Below the pieces are notes generated by a model. It worked only from the letters and a program-made list of their open reading frames with translations. It was not told the DNA's origin and did no database searches. Below, one piece after another: positions 35,598-43,885 of a DNA stretch of 64,000 nt. The DNA is from Lachnospiraceae bacterium (GTDB lineage: Bacteria; Bacillota; Clostridia; Lachnospirales; Lachnospiraceae): assembly GCA_902363555.1 (NCBI GenBank), contig CABJAM010000003.1, forward strand, positions 62,001-126,000, in the 5' to 3' direction. Both the position numbers and the translations under genes were made by a program. Each line of letters opens with the position of its first letter. The first letter of the stretch is position 1.

Positions 35598-35644
35598 GCA
35601 CCCTTCTTAAAACCGGACATTCATAAGAAAGAGTGTAAATATTT

Positions 35645-36667
35645 ATGGGAAAGAGCATAAGAAAAACGGGAACGGCAGAGAAAAATGTGGGAATTTTCCG
35701 TATTGGCGCAGTGTTTTTTGTGAGTCTGGCGATTTTGGCTGTTTTGTCGGTCATCGCCCTGCGCATCGGCAGCGTTTCCTATTCGACCTCGGAAATCCTG
35801 GAATCCATTTTTGATACAAACAGTACCATTCATACGATTATTATCAATCTGCGGCTGCCCCGGGTCATTTTGGCCATACTTGTGGGGATGTGCCTGTCGG
35901 CCGCGGGCACGCTGCTTCAGGCGGTGATGCAGAACCCACTGGCGGATCCGGGAATTATCGGCGTGTCCTCCGGCGCTAGTGTTGTGGCCACCATCGTATT
36001 TCTTGTGGCTCCAACGCTTATGAGCTCCCTGCCCCTGCTGGCTTTTGGCGGCGCGGCCATTGCCTGCCTGATGATTTATGTCATGGCGTGGAAACGGGGC
36101 ATTGACCCGACGCGGATCATACTGGCCGGAACGGCGATCAATTCCATGCTGGGCGCGGTATCATCGTTTCTTACCCTGCTTAATGCCGACAATCTCCAGG
36201 GCGTTTTGTCCTGGATGAATGGAAGCATGGCGGCAAAGTCCTGGAGCCAGGTGCGCATATTGGGCATTTACGGCGGCATCGGTCTGGTACTGGCCCTGCT
36301 TTGCATCAAGCCGGCCAATGCTCTCCAGCTTGGGGATGATATGGCTAAAAACCTGGGCCTTCAGGTGAATAAAATGCGCATATTGCTGTCGGGCGTGGGG
36401 GCTTTTTTAGCAGCGTCCACTGTGGCTGTGGTGGGGATGATCGGCTTTGTGGGCCTGGTGGTGCCTCATATTACAAGACTTTTAGTTGGCTCCAATCACC
36501 GGGTGATGCTGCCTACGGGCATGGTCATCGGAGCCTGCGTTGTCCTTTTTGCCGATACGCTGGGCCGGACCATCGCCGCGCCCATAGAGATTCCTCTGGG
36601 AATTATAATGGCCATTTTAGGCGGCCCATTTTTTCTATATTTATTGCGCAGAGGAAGAAAGGGCTGA
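35645..36667 (+). CDS. FecCD/BtuC-type ABC transporter permease
   Basis: The 340-residue protein is a single permease of the 10-helix type-II importer family: LRLPRVILAILVGMCLSAAGTLLQAVMQNPLADPGIIGVSSGA is covered in the first third, and FVGLVVPHITRLLVGSNHR forms the conserved coupling region. As a homodimer it would import the ligand of the upstream binding protein. The ribosome binding site (AAGAAAGAG) is weak. Confidence 0.93.
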   Translation: MGKSIRKTGTAEKNVGIFRIGAVFFVSLAILAVLSVIALRIGSVSYSTSEILESIFDTNSTIHTIIINLRLPRVILAILVGMCLSAAGTLLQAVMQNPLADPGIIGVSSGASVVATIVFLVAPTLMSSLPLLAFGGAAIACLMIYVMAWKRGIDPTRIILAGTAINSMLGAVSSFLTLLNADNLQGVLSWMNGSMAAKSWSQVRILGIYGGIGLVLALLCIKPANALQLGDDMAKNLGLQVNKMRILLSGVGAFLAASTVAVVGMIGFVGLVVPHITRLLVGSNHRVMLPTGMVIGACVVLFADTLGRTIAAPIEIPLGIIMAILGGPFFLYLLRRGRKG

Positions 36668-36751
36668 CACCATAAAACGTAGAAGCTGCGTTCCGGCAAT
36701 GAATGCTGGAACGAAATTTGTGAGTTTAACGCGTAAAGGAGGCATGAGCCT

Positions 36752-37567
36752 ATGGAAGAAAATATTGTGGTGGAACGGCTGCAGGTGGGGTATGATGAAA
36801 AAATCGTAGTCAAAAACATGGACATTCAGATCCGTTCCGGAGAAATAACGACGTTTATCGGCCCCAACGGGTGTGGAAAATCCACACTACTCAAGGCCAT
36901 GACCCGCATATTGAAATGCCAGGGCGGCTCAATCCTGCTGGAGGGCAGGGAGATCCGGAAAATGCCCACTCGGCAGCTGGCGCAAAAAATTTCCATTCTA
37001 TCCCAGCATCAGATCACACCGGCGGATATTACGGTGGAGGATCTGGTGGCTTACGGGCGCATGCCCTATCAGAAATGGTATCAGAGCGATACTCCGGAGG
37101 ATACGGATATTATCCGGTGGGCCATGGATGCGGCAGCCATCACTCATATGAAGGAGCGGAAGGTGAGCAGCCTTTCCGGAGGTGAGCGGCAGCGGGCGTG
37201 GATTGCCACAGCGCTGGCTCAAAAGCCCAGGTTTTTGTTCCTGGATGAGCCCACGACCTACCTGGATATTGCCCACCAGATGGAAATCATGGAGCTTGTG
37301 AAGGATTTGAAAAATAATCTTCATATTGCCATTATAATGGTGCTGCACGATATTGAGCAGGCCATGGAGGTCAGCGACCAGATCATTGTGATGAAGGATG
37401 GCGGCAAGGTGGCCCAGGGAACACCCAGGGAAGTTGTTACTGAGGAAATGATCCAGCAGGTCTATCAGGTGAACAGCCGTATTTGCTATTTGCCGGGCAG
37501 CAGGCGCCCGGTCATCTGCTATGAGAGTCTGCAAAAGAAAGCCGCAAATGCGGTTTCGTGGAGGTAA
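36752..37567 (+). CDS. FecE/BtuD-type ABC transporter ATP-binding protein
   Basis: The 271-residue ATPase shows Walker A GPNGCGKST, Q-loop SQHQ, signature LSGGERQR, Walker B FLFLDEPTTYLD and H-loop VLHD. It powers the FecCD-type permease. AAAGGAGG precedes the ATG. Its stop (TAA, 37565) is 2 bases before the start of the NifD-like gene, tying importer and reductase into one operon. Confidence 0.94.
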   Translation: MEENIVVERLQVGYDEKIVVKNMDIQIRSGEITTFIGPNGCGKSTLLKAMTRILKCQGGSILLEGREIRKMPTRQLAQKISILSQHQITPADITVEDLVAYGRMPYQKWYQSDTPEDTDIIRWAMDAAAITHMKERKVSSLSGGERQRAWIATALAQKPRFLFLDEPTTYLDIAHQMEIMELVKDLKNNLHIAIIMVLHDIEQAMEVSDQIIVMKDGGKVAQGTPREVVTEEMIQQVYQVNSRICYLPGSRRPVICYESLQKKAANAVSWR

Positions 37568-37569
37568 AA

Positions 37570-38877
37570 ATGTACGGAGATACTATTTTAGAACAACTAA
37601 AGCCTCTTTCCCTTGTGGAAAGCAGGAAGGATATACGGCCGTTGTCGGCAGTGACCTACCCGGGAACCCATTGTCCCCTGTTCGGGGCCGCCATGACGGT
37701 AAGGCAGATCCGGGATACGGTGCTGCTTGTTATTGGCACCGAGGAATGCACTTATTATACGAAAAGCCTTTCCTTGTGCTACGGTGAGTTTGGAGGGCTT
37801 GGCGGGCGCTGTCTGTCCTTTGTTATGAACCAGCATGATGTGACCTTTGGCTGCAAAACGAAATTGGAAAAAGCGGTGGCAGAGCTGATGGCGGAATACA
37901 TGCCAAAGGCTGTATTTATGGTGACCACCTGTGTACCTGAAATGACTGGTGAGGATGTGGATTCCATTGCCGAAGGCCTGAGTGCGGCTTACGGCATTCC
38001 GTTTTTGACTGTGCATACAGACCATTTCCGCTGCGATGGGCATTTATCAGGGATTCAAAATGTGTGGGCCGCCTGTGTGGAACTGATGGAGGACTGTCCT
38101 TCCGAAAACGGCGTGAATCTTTTGGGAAAAAAAGCCGGCAGCAGCGAGCTTGTGCAATTTCTTGAACAATCGGGTACGGAAGTGTTTCTTACGCTTCCTT
38201 CGGACTGCTCTATGGAGGAGCTAAAGCTGGCGCCGAGAGCCAGAATGAATATTGTATGCAGCAAACAGGCATTATTGCTGGCAAAGGCTATGGAATGTCG
38301 ATTTCATATACCGTGGATTTCTTTTTATGACCGGTGCAGCCCTGAGGAGATCGAGGAAGGCTACCGGCTGTTGTATACGACACTGGGGCTTGAAATTCCC
38401 GAAGCGATTGCTGAAAAAAAGAAGTTATTGGAAAAAAAGATTGCAAGCGGGCAGCCATTTATTTCGGGCGGATCGTTTATTTATGGCAATGCCGGCGTAG
38501 AGCCCTTTGTTCTGTCGGCCTTTATGAGCAGCATGGGCATGCGCCCGGTACTGATCCAGGCCAAGGAATTTGGTGAGGCGGAGCTGCCTTACAAGGCGCA
38601 GATTTTGGAGTGCGGTTATGATCCGTATGTTTCCCAGTCGGCCAATCTGGTGTCCATGCAGCAGATTTACGGCATATTAAAACCGGATCTGTATCTGGGT
38701 CCGGCGGAGCGGGATATATTGCTGAGGCATGAAATCGTCGGTATCGGAATCCCGAAGGCCGGAGAATATTTGGGCTTTGAGCTGGCTATGCACATGGTGG
38801 ACAGCTTTAGCGACGGAATGAAAAGAAGCCGGGAGATCAAGGCCGCAGGTAAGGCCGGTCAGGAGGGGATGCTATGA
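37570..38877 (+). CDS. Nitrogenase component 1-like protein, NifD-type subunit
   Basis: The 435-residue protein belongs to the oxidoreductase/nitrogenase component 1 family. Three cysteines with P-cluster spacing are visible: Cys35 (GTHCPLFG), Cys60 (GTEECTYYT) and Cys121 (VTTCVPEMTGEDV), matching the NifD pattern C-x25-C-x65-C. FeMo-cofactor ligands cannot be identified. With the next gene it probably forms a heteromeric reductase receiving electrons from the NifH-like protein. GGAGG lies 5 bases before ATG 37570. It overlaps the next gene by 4 bases. The substrate is unknown. Confidence 0.9.
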   Translation: MYGDTILEQLKPLSLVESRKDIRPLSAVTYPGTHCPLFGAAMTVRQIRDTVLLVIGTEECTYYTKSLSLCYGEFGGLGGRCLSFVMNQHDVTFGCKTKLEKAVAELMAEYMPKAVFMVTTCVPEMTGEDVDSIAEGLSAAYGIPFLTVHTDHFRCDGHLSGIQNVWAACVELMEDCPSENGVNLLGKKAGSSELVQFLEQSGTEVFLTLPSDCSMEELKLAPRARMNIVCSKQALLLAKAMECRFHIPWISFYDRCSPEEIEEGYRLLYTTLGLEIPEAIAEKKKLLEKKIASGQPFISGGSFIYGNAGVEPFVLSAFMSSMGMRPVLIQAKEFGEAELPYKAQILECGYDPYVSQSANLVSMQQIYGILKPDLYLGPAERDILLRHEIVGIGIPKAGEYLGFELAMHMVDSFSDGMKRSREIKAAGKAGQEGML

Positions 38878-40118
38878 GTTTATGCAGATATTTTCCGGTA
38901 CCATCGGACCGCATGGGTATATTATGGACCGTGCTTCCCGTGAAGGATTGTGTTGTTATTGAATATGGCCCTGCGGGTACGACCCACTATGGCACGGAAA
39001 CCGTGGGGGATCTGGGAATTTCAGTGAATAAAAATCTGTTCTGTACCCATGTGGACGAAAATGATATTATTATGGGTGATATTTCCCGTTTGGAAAAGGC
39101 CATCCTTGAGGTGGACGCTATGTACGGACCGAAATGTATATTTGTAATAGGTTCGTCTCTGACCGCGGTTATTGCCGCGGATATTGCCGGACTGTGCCGG
39201 ATGCTTTCTCCCCGGGTGAACAGCCGGCTCATCGCTTTTGAGCATGGTGGCTTCCGCGGGGATTACAGTCTGGGTATCCGTGACGGATTGACGGCTATGG
39301 TGGAAAACATAACAGCCAGTGGCAGTGCACGGGCGGGGGGCACCTTTAATCTGATCGGGGCCTGCTATGACGGTTACCGCATCGGCTCCGATGTGTCCGC
39401 TATCTGCCGGATGATGCGGGATTGCTTTCATATGGAGCCTGGCTGTATTTTGCCCTATGAAACTACCTATGACAAAATAAAAAGCTGTACCGCGGCGGAG
39501 TTTTCCATTGTTATGCGCCAGGAAGCGATCCCTGCCGCCAAATTGATCCGGGAAAAGGGCGGCGGACCGTGGATGTACGGCCTGCCCTATGGCTATCAGG
39601 GAACACTTAATTGGATCAAAGCAGTGGCCGGCGTCAGCGGCCGAAAGCCCGATGGCGCATATATGGCCGGGCTTTATGAACGTATCGGGGGTGCCGGCGT
39701 GAAGGAAAAGCAGCTGCGGTTTGCCATGATGAAGCACCGGGCCGTGGTTGAAGGACCGGAGACGCTGGTGAGCGGCCTGGGCGGCTTTTTAAAAGAAGAG
39801 CTTGGCTTTGAGGTGGCCGGCATTGCCGGACACAGTCTGCGCAATCACGAAAATGTACCGGATTGGGTCCGCTTTTATGAAGAAAAAGAAAAGCTGGAGC
39901 TTTTAAAAAATGCCGGAGACCAGTTGATTTTGGGTAGCGATGTGACACTGGCTCAAGCGCCTGCGGGCAATGTAAAGTTGAGGGTGGCACATCCGGCATT
40001 GGATTTTATCGGGGTGGCAAACCATCTGCCTTTTGTGGGCCTGGACGGCGCCGATTTTCTTATGGAATCCATTTTATCCTACCATAATGAGCGAGTGCTT
40101 ACACTGATGATGCAGTAA
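38874..40118 (+). CDS. Nitrogenase component 1-like protein, NifK-type subunit
   Basis: This 414-residue protein is a diverged second component 1 subunit. Cys4 and Cys26 could match the first two P-cluster-type cysteines, but the third position reads FVIGSSLTAVIAADI where the partner has TTCVPEMTGEDV, so Cys is replaced by Ser. Other family blocks are RLIAFEHGGFRGDYSLG and MYGLPYGYQGTLNWI. A cluster shared between subunits might therefore have fewer ligands on this side. The ATG overlaps the stop of the NifD-like gene. Confidence 0.86.
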   Translation: MSLCRYFPVPSDRMGILWTVLPVKDCVVIEYGPAGTTHYGTETVGDLGISVNKNLFCTHVDENDIIMGDISRLEKAILEVDAMYGPKCIFVIGSSLTAVIAADIAGLCRMLSPRVNSRLIAFEHGGFRGDYSLGIRDGLTAMVENITASGSARAGGTFNLIGACYDGYRIGSDVSAICRMMRDCFHMEPGCILPYETTYDKIKSCTAAEFSIVMRQEAIPAAKLIREKGGGPWMYGLPYGYQGTLNWIKAVAGVSGRKPDGAYMAGLYERIGGAGVKEKQLRFAMMKHRAVVEGPETLVSGLGGFLKEELGFEVAGIAGHSLRNHENVPDWVRFYEEKEKLELLKNAGDQLILGSDVTLAQAPAGNVKLRVAHPALDFIGVANHLPFVGLDGADFLMESILSYHNERVLTLMMQ

Positions 40119-40126
40119 AATAGAAT

Positions 40127-40155
40127 GTACCAGTTCAGAATCTCTGAACTGGTAC
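40127..40155. terminator. Perfect 13-bp hairpin between convergent genes
   Basis: GTACCAGTTCAGA (40127-40139) pairs perfectly with TCTGAACTGGTAC (40143-40155) around a 3-base loop. It has no T-run, so it may be a bidirectional terminator or a relative of the dispersed palindromes. Confidence 0.55.
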
Positions 40156-40179
40156 AACAAGATGGAACATTGGCTGGCT

Positions 40180-40854
40180 TTATAGCTCAGTGTTTGACAT
40201 ATTTAAAGTAAATGTATTGTGTTCATAATCAAGAATCCCTTCCCGCCGCATAACCGCCAGCTCCCGGGTCATGGCGCTGCGGTTGACGCAAAGATAATCC
40301 GCCATCTCCACCCGGTTTAGTGGAGAGTGGATCGTCTTTGAATTTTGCTGGCGCAAAAGGATCATCAGATAGGTCAGGATCTTATCCCTCAGATTTTTTT
40401 GAGAGAGTATTTCCAGTTTGTCGGTGAGCTGGCGGTTTTTTGAGGCAATGCAACTGATGAGATTATAGAGCAGTGTTTTATGACAGTTGCAGGCATTGGC
40501 GCAGAAGCTGAAAAAATTTTCATAATGGATCATCAGAAGGCGGCTGTTGGTGGCCGCCTTATAGCATACGTTACTGTTTTGAATATCCACGGAAATGAAC
40601 GTATCCCCCAGTGTGTGGTCTGTGGTGATTTCAGCGAAGATGGATGAATTTCCCTCACGGTCCTCTTGTTCCATGAGCACACGGCCGGAGAGGACGATGG
40701 CAATAAAATTAATAGGCGTTCCTTCCATAAGAATGTATTCATTTTTACGGAAGGTCTTTGTATAACTTTGGAGACAGCCCAGAAGCTTCTGGATCTCTTT
40801 ATCAGATATTCCCTCAAAAAGCGGATGGGTCCGCAGCGATGTGATGTATTCCAT
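40180..40854 (-). CDS. Crp/Fnr family transcriptional regulator
   Basis: The 224-residue protein has an N-terminal cyclic-nucleotide-binding-like fold (FRKNEYILMEGTPINFIAIVLSGRV) and a C-terminal helix-turn-helix (NRVEMADYLCVNRSAMTRELAVMRREGIL). A Cys group CANACNC at the dimer helix is common in clostridial members and might bind a metal or cluster, but the FNR N-terminal cysteines are absent. GGGAGG precedes the ATG. It is convergent with the nitrogenase-like operon and may regulate it or respond to redox; this is inference. Confidence 0.87.
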   Translation of the reverse strand: MEYITSLRTHPLFEGISDKEIQKLLGCLQSYTKTFRKNEYILMEGTPINFIAIVLSGRVLMEQEDREGNSSIFAEITTDHTLGDTFISVDIQNSNVCYKAATNSRLLMIHYENFFSFCANACNCHKTLLYNLISCIASKNRQLTDKLEILSQKNLRDKILTYLMILLRQQNSKTIHSPLNRVEMADYLCVNRSAMTRELAVMRREGILDYEHNTFTLNMSNTEL

Positions 40855-40891
40855 AAATACCTCCCTGTTCAGTGATCATAGTTTGACAATA

Positions 40892-40935
40892 GTTCAGACA
40901 GGCCTGCACATTTCCCGGGCAAGACCGTGGAACCG
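40892..40935. repeat. Dispersed GTTCAGACAGG-type element, second copy
   Basis: AGTTCAGACAGGCCTGCACA, then CAAGACCGT, parallels the element at 12460-12497. Confidence 0.5.
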
Positions 40936-40986
40936 GCAGCTCATTTTGGAACGAATAGCCCTTATAAATCTATTTTATACTTAAAG

Positions 40987-41009
40987 TGTTGCGTAGGCAA
41001 CATATTTTT
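40987..41009 (+). terminator. Short hairpin with T-rich tail
   Basis: TGTTGC (40987-40992) pairs with GCAACA (40997-41002), followed by TATTTTTA. It stands before the Kef gene; what it ends is unclear. Confidence 0.4.
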
Positions 41010-41114
41010 ATGACGAAGTGTGTAAAATAGTTGTTGGTCAGTAACAGGTCGGTTTTTTGAACGGTTACGTTGACCAGTGAAGCGGTTATGAAGAAAGACG
41101 AGGGAGAAAATACA

Positions 41115-42314
41115 ATGGAAGCATATGAAATTTTTAAAGATCTGGCGATTATTATTGTTGCGGCAAAAATCATGGGTCTTGTGGCAAAAACGCTGCGGGC
41201 GCCTCAGGTGGCCGGGGAGATCATTGCAGGACTTTTGCTGGGCCCCAGCGTTTTAGGGCTTGTGAATAACAGTGATTTCCTGTCGCAAATGGCGTCGATC
41301 GGTGTACTTATTTTGATGTTCATGGCAGGGTTGGAGACGGATATTAAGGATTTACTAAAAACCGGACCTAAGGCACTGCTGATCGCCTTATGTGGCGTGT
41401 TTATTCCACTGATTGGCGGTTATTTCCTGAATACAGCATTTTATGGCTCCGGCGCGCCGGGAAGCGAGGCGTTTATCAAAAGCGTATTTATCGGCGTTAT
41501 TTTAACGGCGACATCGGTAAGTATTACCGTGGAAACGCTTCGGGAGATGGGGCGTCTTAAAGGCAAGATTGGAACAACGATATTGTCCGCGGCCATCATG
41601 GATGATGTCATCGGTATTATCGTGCTGACCTTTGTGGTAGGTATGAAAAATCCGGAGACGAAGCCCATTTCCGTCGTTATTAATACACTGCTGTTTTTCG
41701 TATTTTGCGGTGTGGTCGGATTTTTGTGCTACAAGCTGTTTAAACTTCTGGATATCCGTTATGAGCATCACCGCCGTATTCCCATTCTCGGCCTTGTGCT
41801 GTGCTTTGCCTTTGCCTATATTGCCGAGCATTTCTTTGGGATTGCGGATATTACGGGGGCCTATGTGGCCGGCGTGGTGCTGTGCAGCATCCGGGATGCG
41901 GAGTATATTGCCCGGAAAATGGATATCAGCTCGTATATGATTTTTGGCCCGATATTTTTTGTCAGTATCGGACTGAAAACCGATATTTCCGGATTTACAA
42001 AGGATATTTTACTTTTCTGCGTCTGCTTTGTAGTCGTGGGCCTGCTGACGAAGATCGTGGGCTGCGGCCTGATGGCCAGGCTGTGCCGGTTCCGGAGCGC
42101 GGATGCGTTAAAAATCGGTGTGGGCATGATGACCCGGGGCGAGGTGGCGCTGATCGTGGCGCAAAAGGGCCTGGGCGTCGGGCTTATGGAATCCAAATTT
42201 TTTATGGCAGTGATTTTGCTGATCATAGTGTCCTCAGTAATGACGCCAGTGATTATGAAAATATTATACAGCAAGCATCCCACCGGCGAAGGCTATGACC
42301 TTAGTAAAGCCTGA
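41115..42314 (+). CDS. Kef-type cation/proton antiporter (CPA2 family)
   Basis: The 399-residue protein has about 12 membrane helices with the CPA2 blocks RAPQVAGEIIAGLLLGPSVLG, ATSVSITVETLRE, SAAIMDDVIGIIVL (DD-type cation site) and GMMTRGEVALIVAQKG. It lacks the cytosolic RCK/TrkA domain, so it is a stand-alone membrane unit exchanging Na+ or K+ for protons. ATG 41115 follows GAGGGAG; an earlier in-frame start at 41070 adds a non-family leader. It ends at a strong terminator and is monocistronic. Confidence 0.92.
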   Translation: MEAYEIFKDLAIIIVAAKIMGLVAKTLRAPQVAGEIIAGLLLGPSVLGLVNNSDFLSQMASIGVLILMFMAGLETDIKDLLKTGPKALLIALCGVFIPLIGGYFLNTAFYGSGAPGSEAFIKSVFIGVILTATSVSITVETLREMGRLKGKIGTTILSAAIMDDVIGIIVLTFVVGMKNPETKPISVVINTLLFFVFCGVVGFLCYKLFKLLDIRYEHHRRIPILGLVLCFAFAYIAEHFFGIADITGAYVAGVVLCSIRDAEYIARKMDISSYMIFGPIFFVSIGLKTDISGFTKDILLFCVCFVVVGLLTKIVGCGLMARLCRFRSADALKIGVGMMTRGEVALIVAQKGLGVGLMESKFFMAVILLIIVSSVMTPVIMKILYSKHPTGEGYDLSKA

Positions 42315-42333
42315 CGGCCGATGAGATCCGCGA

Positions 42334-42386
42334 GGGCAGCCGCGATGTTCGGAGTAAAAACTCCGTGCACCGCGGCTGCCCTTTTT
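42334..42386 (+). terminator. Strong terminator after the Kef gene
   Basis: GGGCAGCCGCG (42334-42344) pairs with CGCGGCTGCCC (42371-42381), with inner stem CGGAGT/ACTCCG, then TTTTT. Confidence 0.85.
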
Positions 42387-42388
42387 GC

Positions 42389-42464
42389 GCGAAGCAACGA
42401 GCCGCAAAGGGGAGCTCGCTCACCTTTGCGGCGACTGCCGCGACCCGGCGTAGCGAAGCGGAGC
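42389..42464. repeat. GC-rich dispersed repeat, copy 2 (permuted)
   Basis: Segment b (42389-42418) precedes segment a (42431-42464), the reverse order of the copy at 4001-4072. Between them GCCGCAAAGG (42401-42410) pairs with CCTTTGCGGC (42423-42432). Confidence 0.65.
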
Positions 42465-42612
42465 AGGGGGTGGGCGGTGAATGTATTTTCATGTATAACG
42501 CAAAATACACGAAAAATATAAGAAATATAGGAATGTAAGGATGTATGATTTGAAAAGGCGCCCTCCATTTTATATACTTAAGTTATCAAAGAAGGATTTG
42601 GAGGAGAAAGAG

Positions 42613-43851
42613 ATGAGTAGTAAAGCAGAGGAAAGAACAGGCTTTAAGTATGCACTGGCGGCGTTAGGACCGGGATTGATCCTTGCGGCCACAAGCATCG
42701 GGCCGGGTTCTATCGTGTCATCCACCAACGCGGGCGCTAATTTCGGCTACGCCCTGTTCTGGTGGTTTATTGTGATGGCGGTATTCCGCGCTATTTTTAA
42801 CTATGGTATGAATAAATATACGATAGTCAGCGGCAAACCGCTGATGGTGGGGATTCGTGAAAAATATGGTCCGGTCTGGGCGGTCCTGGCCGGCGTATTT
42901 GCATTTATCGGCCAGTGCGTTTATGGTATTGGCAATGTGATCGGGGCAGGACTGGGCCTGAATATGCTGTTTCCGGCCATTCCGTTAAAGGCGGGAGCCG
43001 TGATCGGTTTTGTTCTTTGTATCATCCTTTATTTTCTTAAAGGTCTGTACGGAAAAGTTGAAAAGGTTATGAAGGTATTAGTTGCTCTGATGGTTGTCAT
43101 ATTTATTGCGTCCTTTATCGGCACGCTGCGGCTGCCCTATGACGGAACTGTGACGCACAGCCTTGTGGGCTTTCCATCCGGCGCCACAGCCATGATGCTG
43201 TCACTGCTTGGAACGACAGCCTCCCTCGGCACATGCGCCTGGGGGTCCTCATTGGCCAAGGAAAAGGGTTATGCGGCCAAGGATCTTAAAAAGGGCGGTA
43301 TGCTGATCGACGTGGTTATCGGAACTGGAGCACTGACGCTGATTTCTCTGGGATGTTATTTTGTGGGCGCCAATCTTTTACCGGCGCAGCCCATAGGCAA
43401 CGGGATGGATCTGGCCAATGCGCTCTCCACGATTTTCGGCGCATTTATTAAACCGGTATTTGGTATCGGATTTTTAGCAGCAGCCCTGTCGTCCATGATG
43501 ATGGCGCCAAAAATCGGTGTCAACCTGCTTTTGCAGTCATTGAACAAAGACTCGGGTATGGAAAATAAGACGGAAAATATCATTAGTATTTTAATGCTTG
43601 TTTTTGCATTGATCATCGTATTTTCCTACGGCGGCGTGCCGGCTCAGCTTCTGACACTGGCGCAGATCGGCGGCGTGATCAATACGCCGATTTTGGGAAT
43701 TATGACGATCCTGCTTCTGAGAAACAAAAACGAGATGAAAACCTACCGGATCGGTTCGGGATATATGGCAGCGCTGATCGTGTCCTACGGGGTAGTTATG
43801 GTGACGGTAATTAATAACATAGTGACCCTGATACGGCAATTTACAGCATAA
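42613..43851 (+). CDS. Atypical NRAMP family transporter
   Basis: The 412-residue protein has 11 predicted membrane helices and the NRAMP layout: LGPGLILAATSIGPGSIVSSTNAGANFGYALFW is spread over helix 1. The metal-binding DPGN of helix 1 is replaced by GPGS, and the helix 6 MPH motif is absent (LLGTTASLGTCAWGSSLAKEKG instead). Transport of divalent metal by the usual site is therefore doubtful. It leads a run of pyrimidine-type enzyme genes, so an organic substrate is possible. ATG 42613 follows GGAGGAGA; the longer frame from 42541 is not supported. Confidence 0.85.
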   Translation: MSSKAEERTGFKYALAALGPGLILAATSIGPGSIVSSTNAGANFGYALFWWFIVMAVFRAIFNYGMNKYTIVSGKPLMVGIREKYGPVWAVLAGVFAFIGQCVYGIGNVIGAGLGLNMLFPAIPLKAGAVIGFVLCIILYFLKGLYGKVEKVMKVLVALMVVIFIASFIGTLRLPYDGTVTHSLVGFPSGATAMMLSLLGTTASLGTCAWGSSLAKEKGYAAKDLKKGGMLIDVVIGTGALTLISLGCYFVGANLLPAQPIGNGMDLANALSTIFGAFIKPVFGIGFLAAALSSMMMAPKIGVNLLLQSLNKDSGMENKTENIISILMLVFALIIVFSYGGVPAQLLTLAQIGGVINTPILGIMTILLLRNKNEMKTYRIGSGYMAALIVSYGVVMVTVINNIVTLIRQFTA

Positions 43852-43885
43852 ATAAAGAATTATTAAAGAAAGAAGGCATTGCGCA

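Noticed and set aside
33616..40118. True nitrogenase (nifHDK)
   Set aside because: No cofactor-assembly genes are nearby, component 1 subunits are short (435 and 414 residues), and the third NifK cysteine is missing.
40987..41009. Leader hairpin as riboswitch of the Kef gene
   Set aside because: The stem is too small and no known riboswitch core is present.
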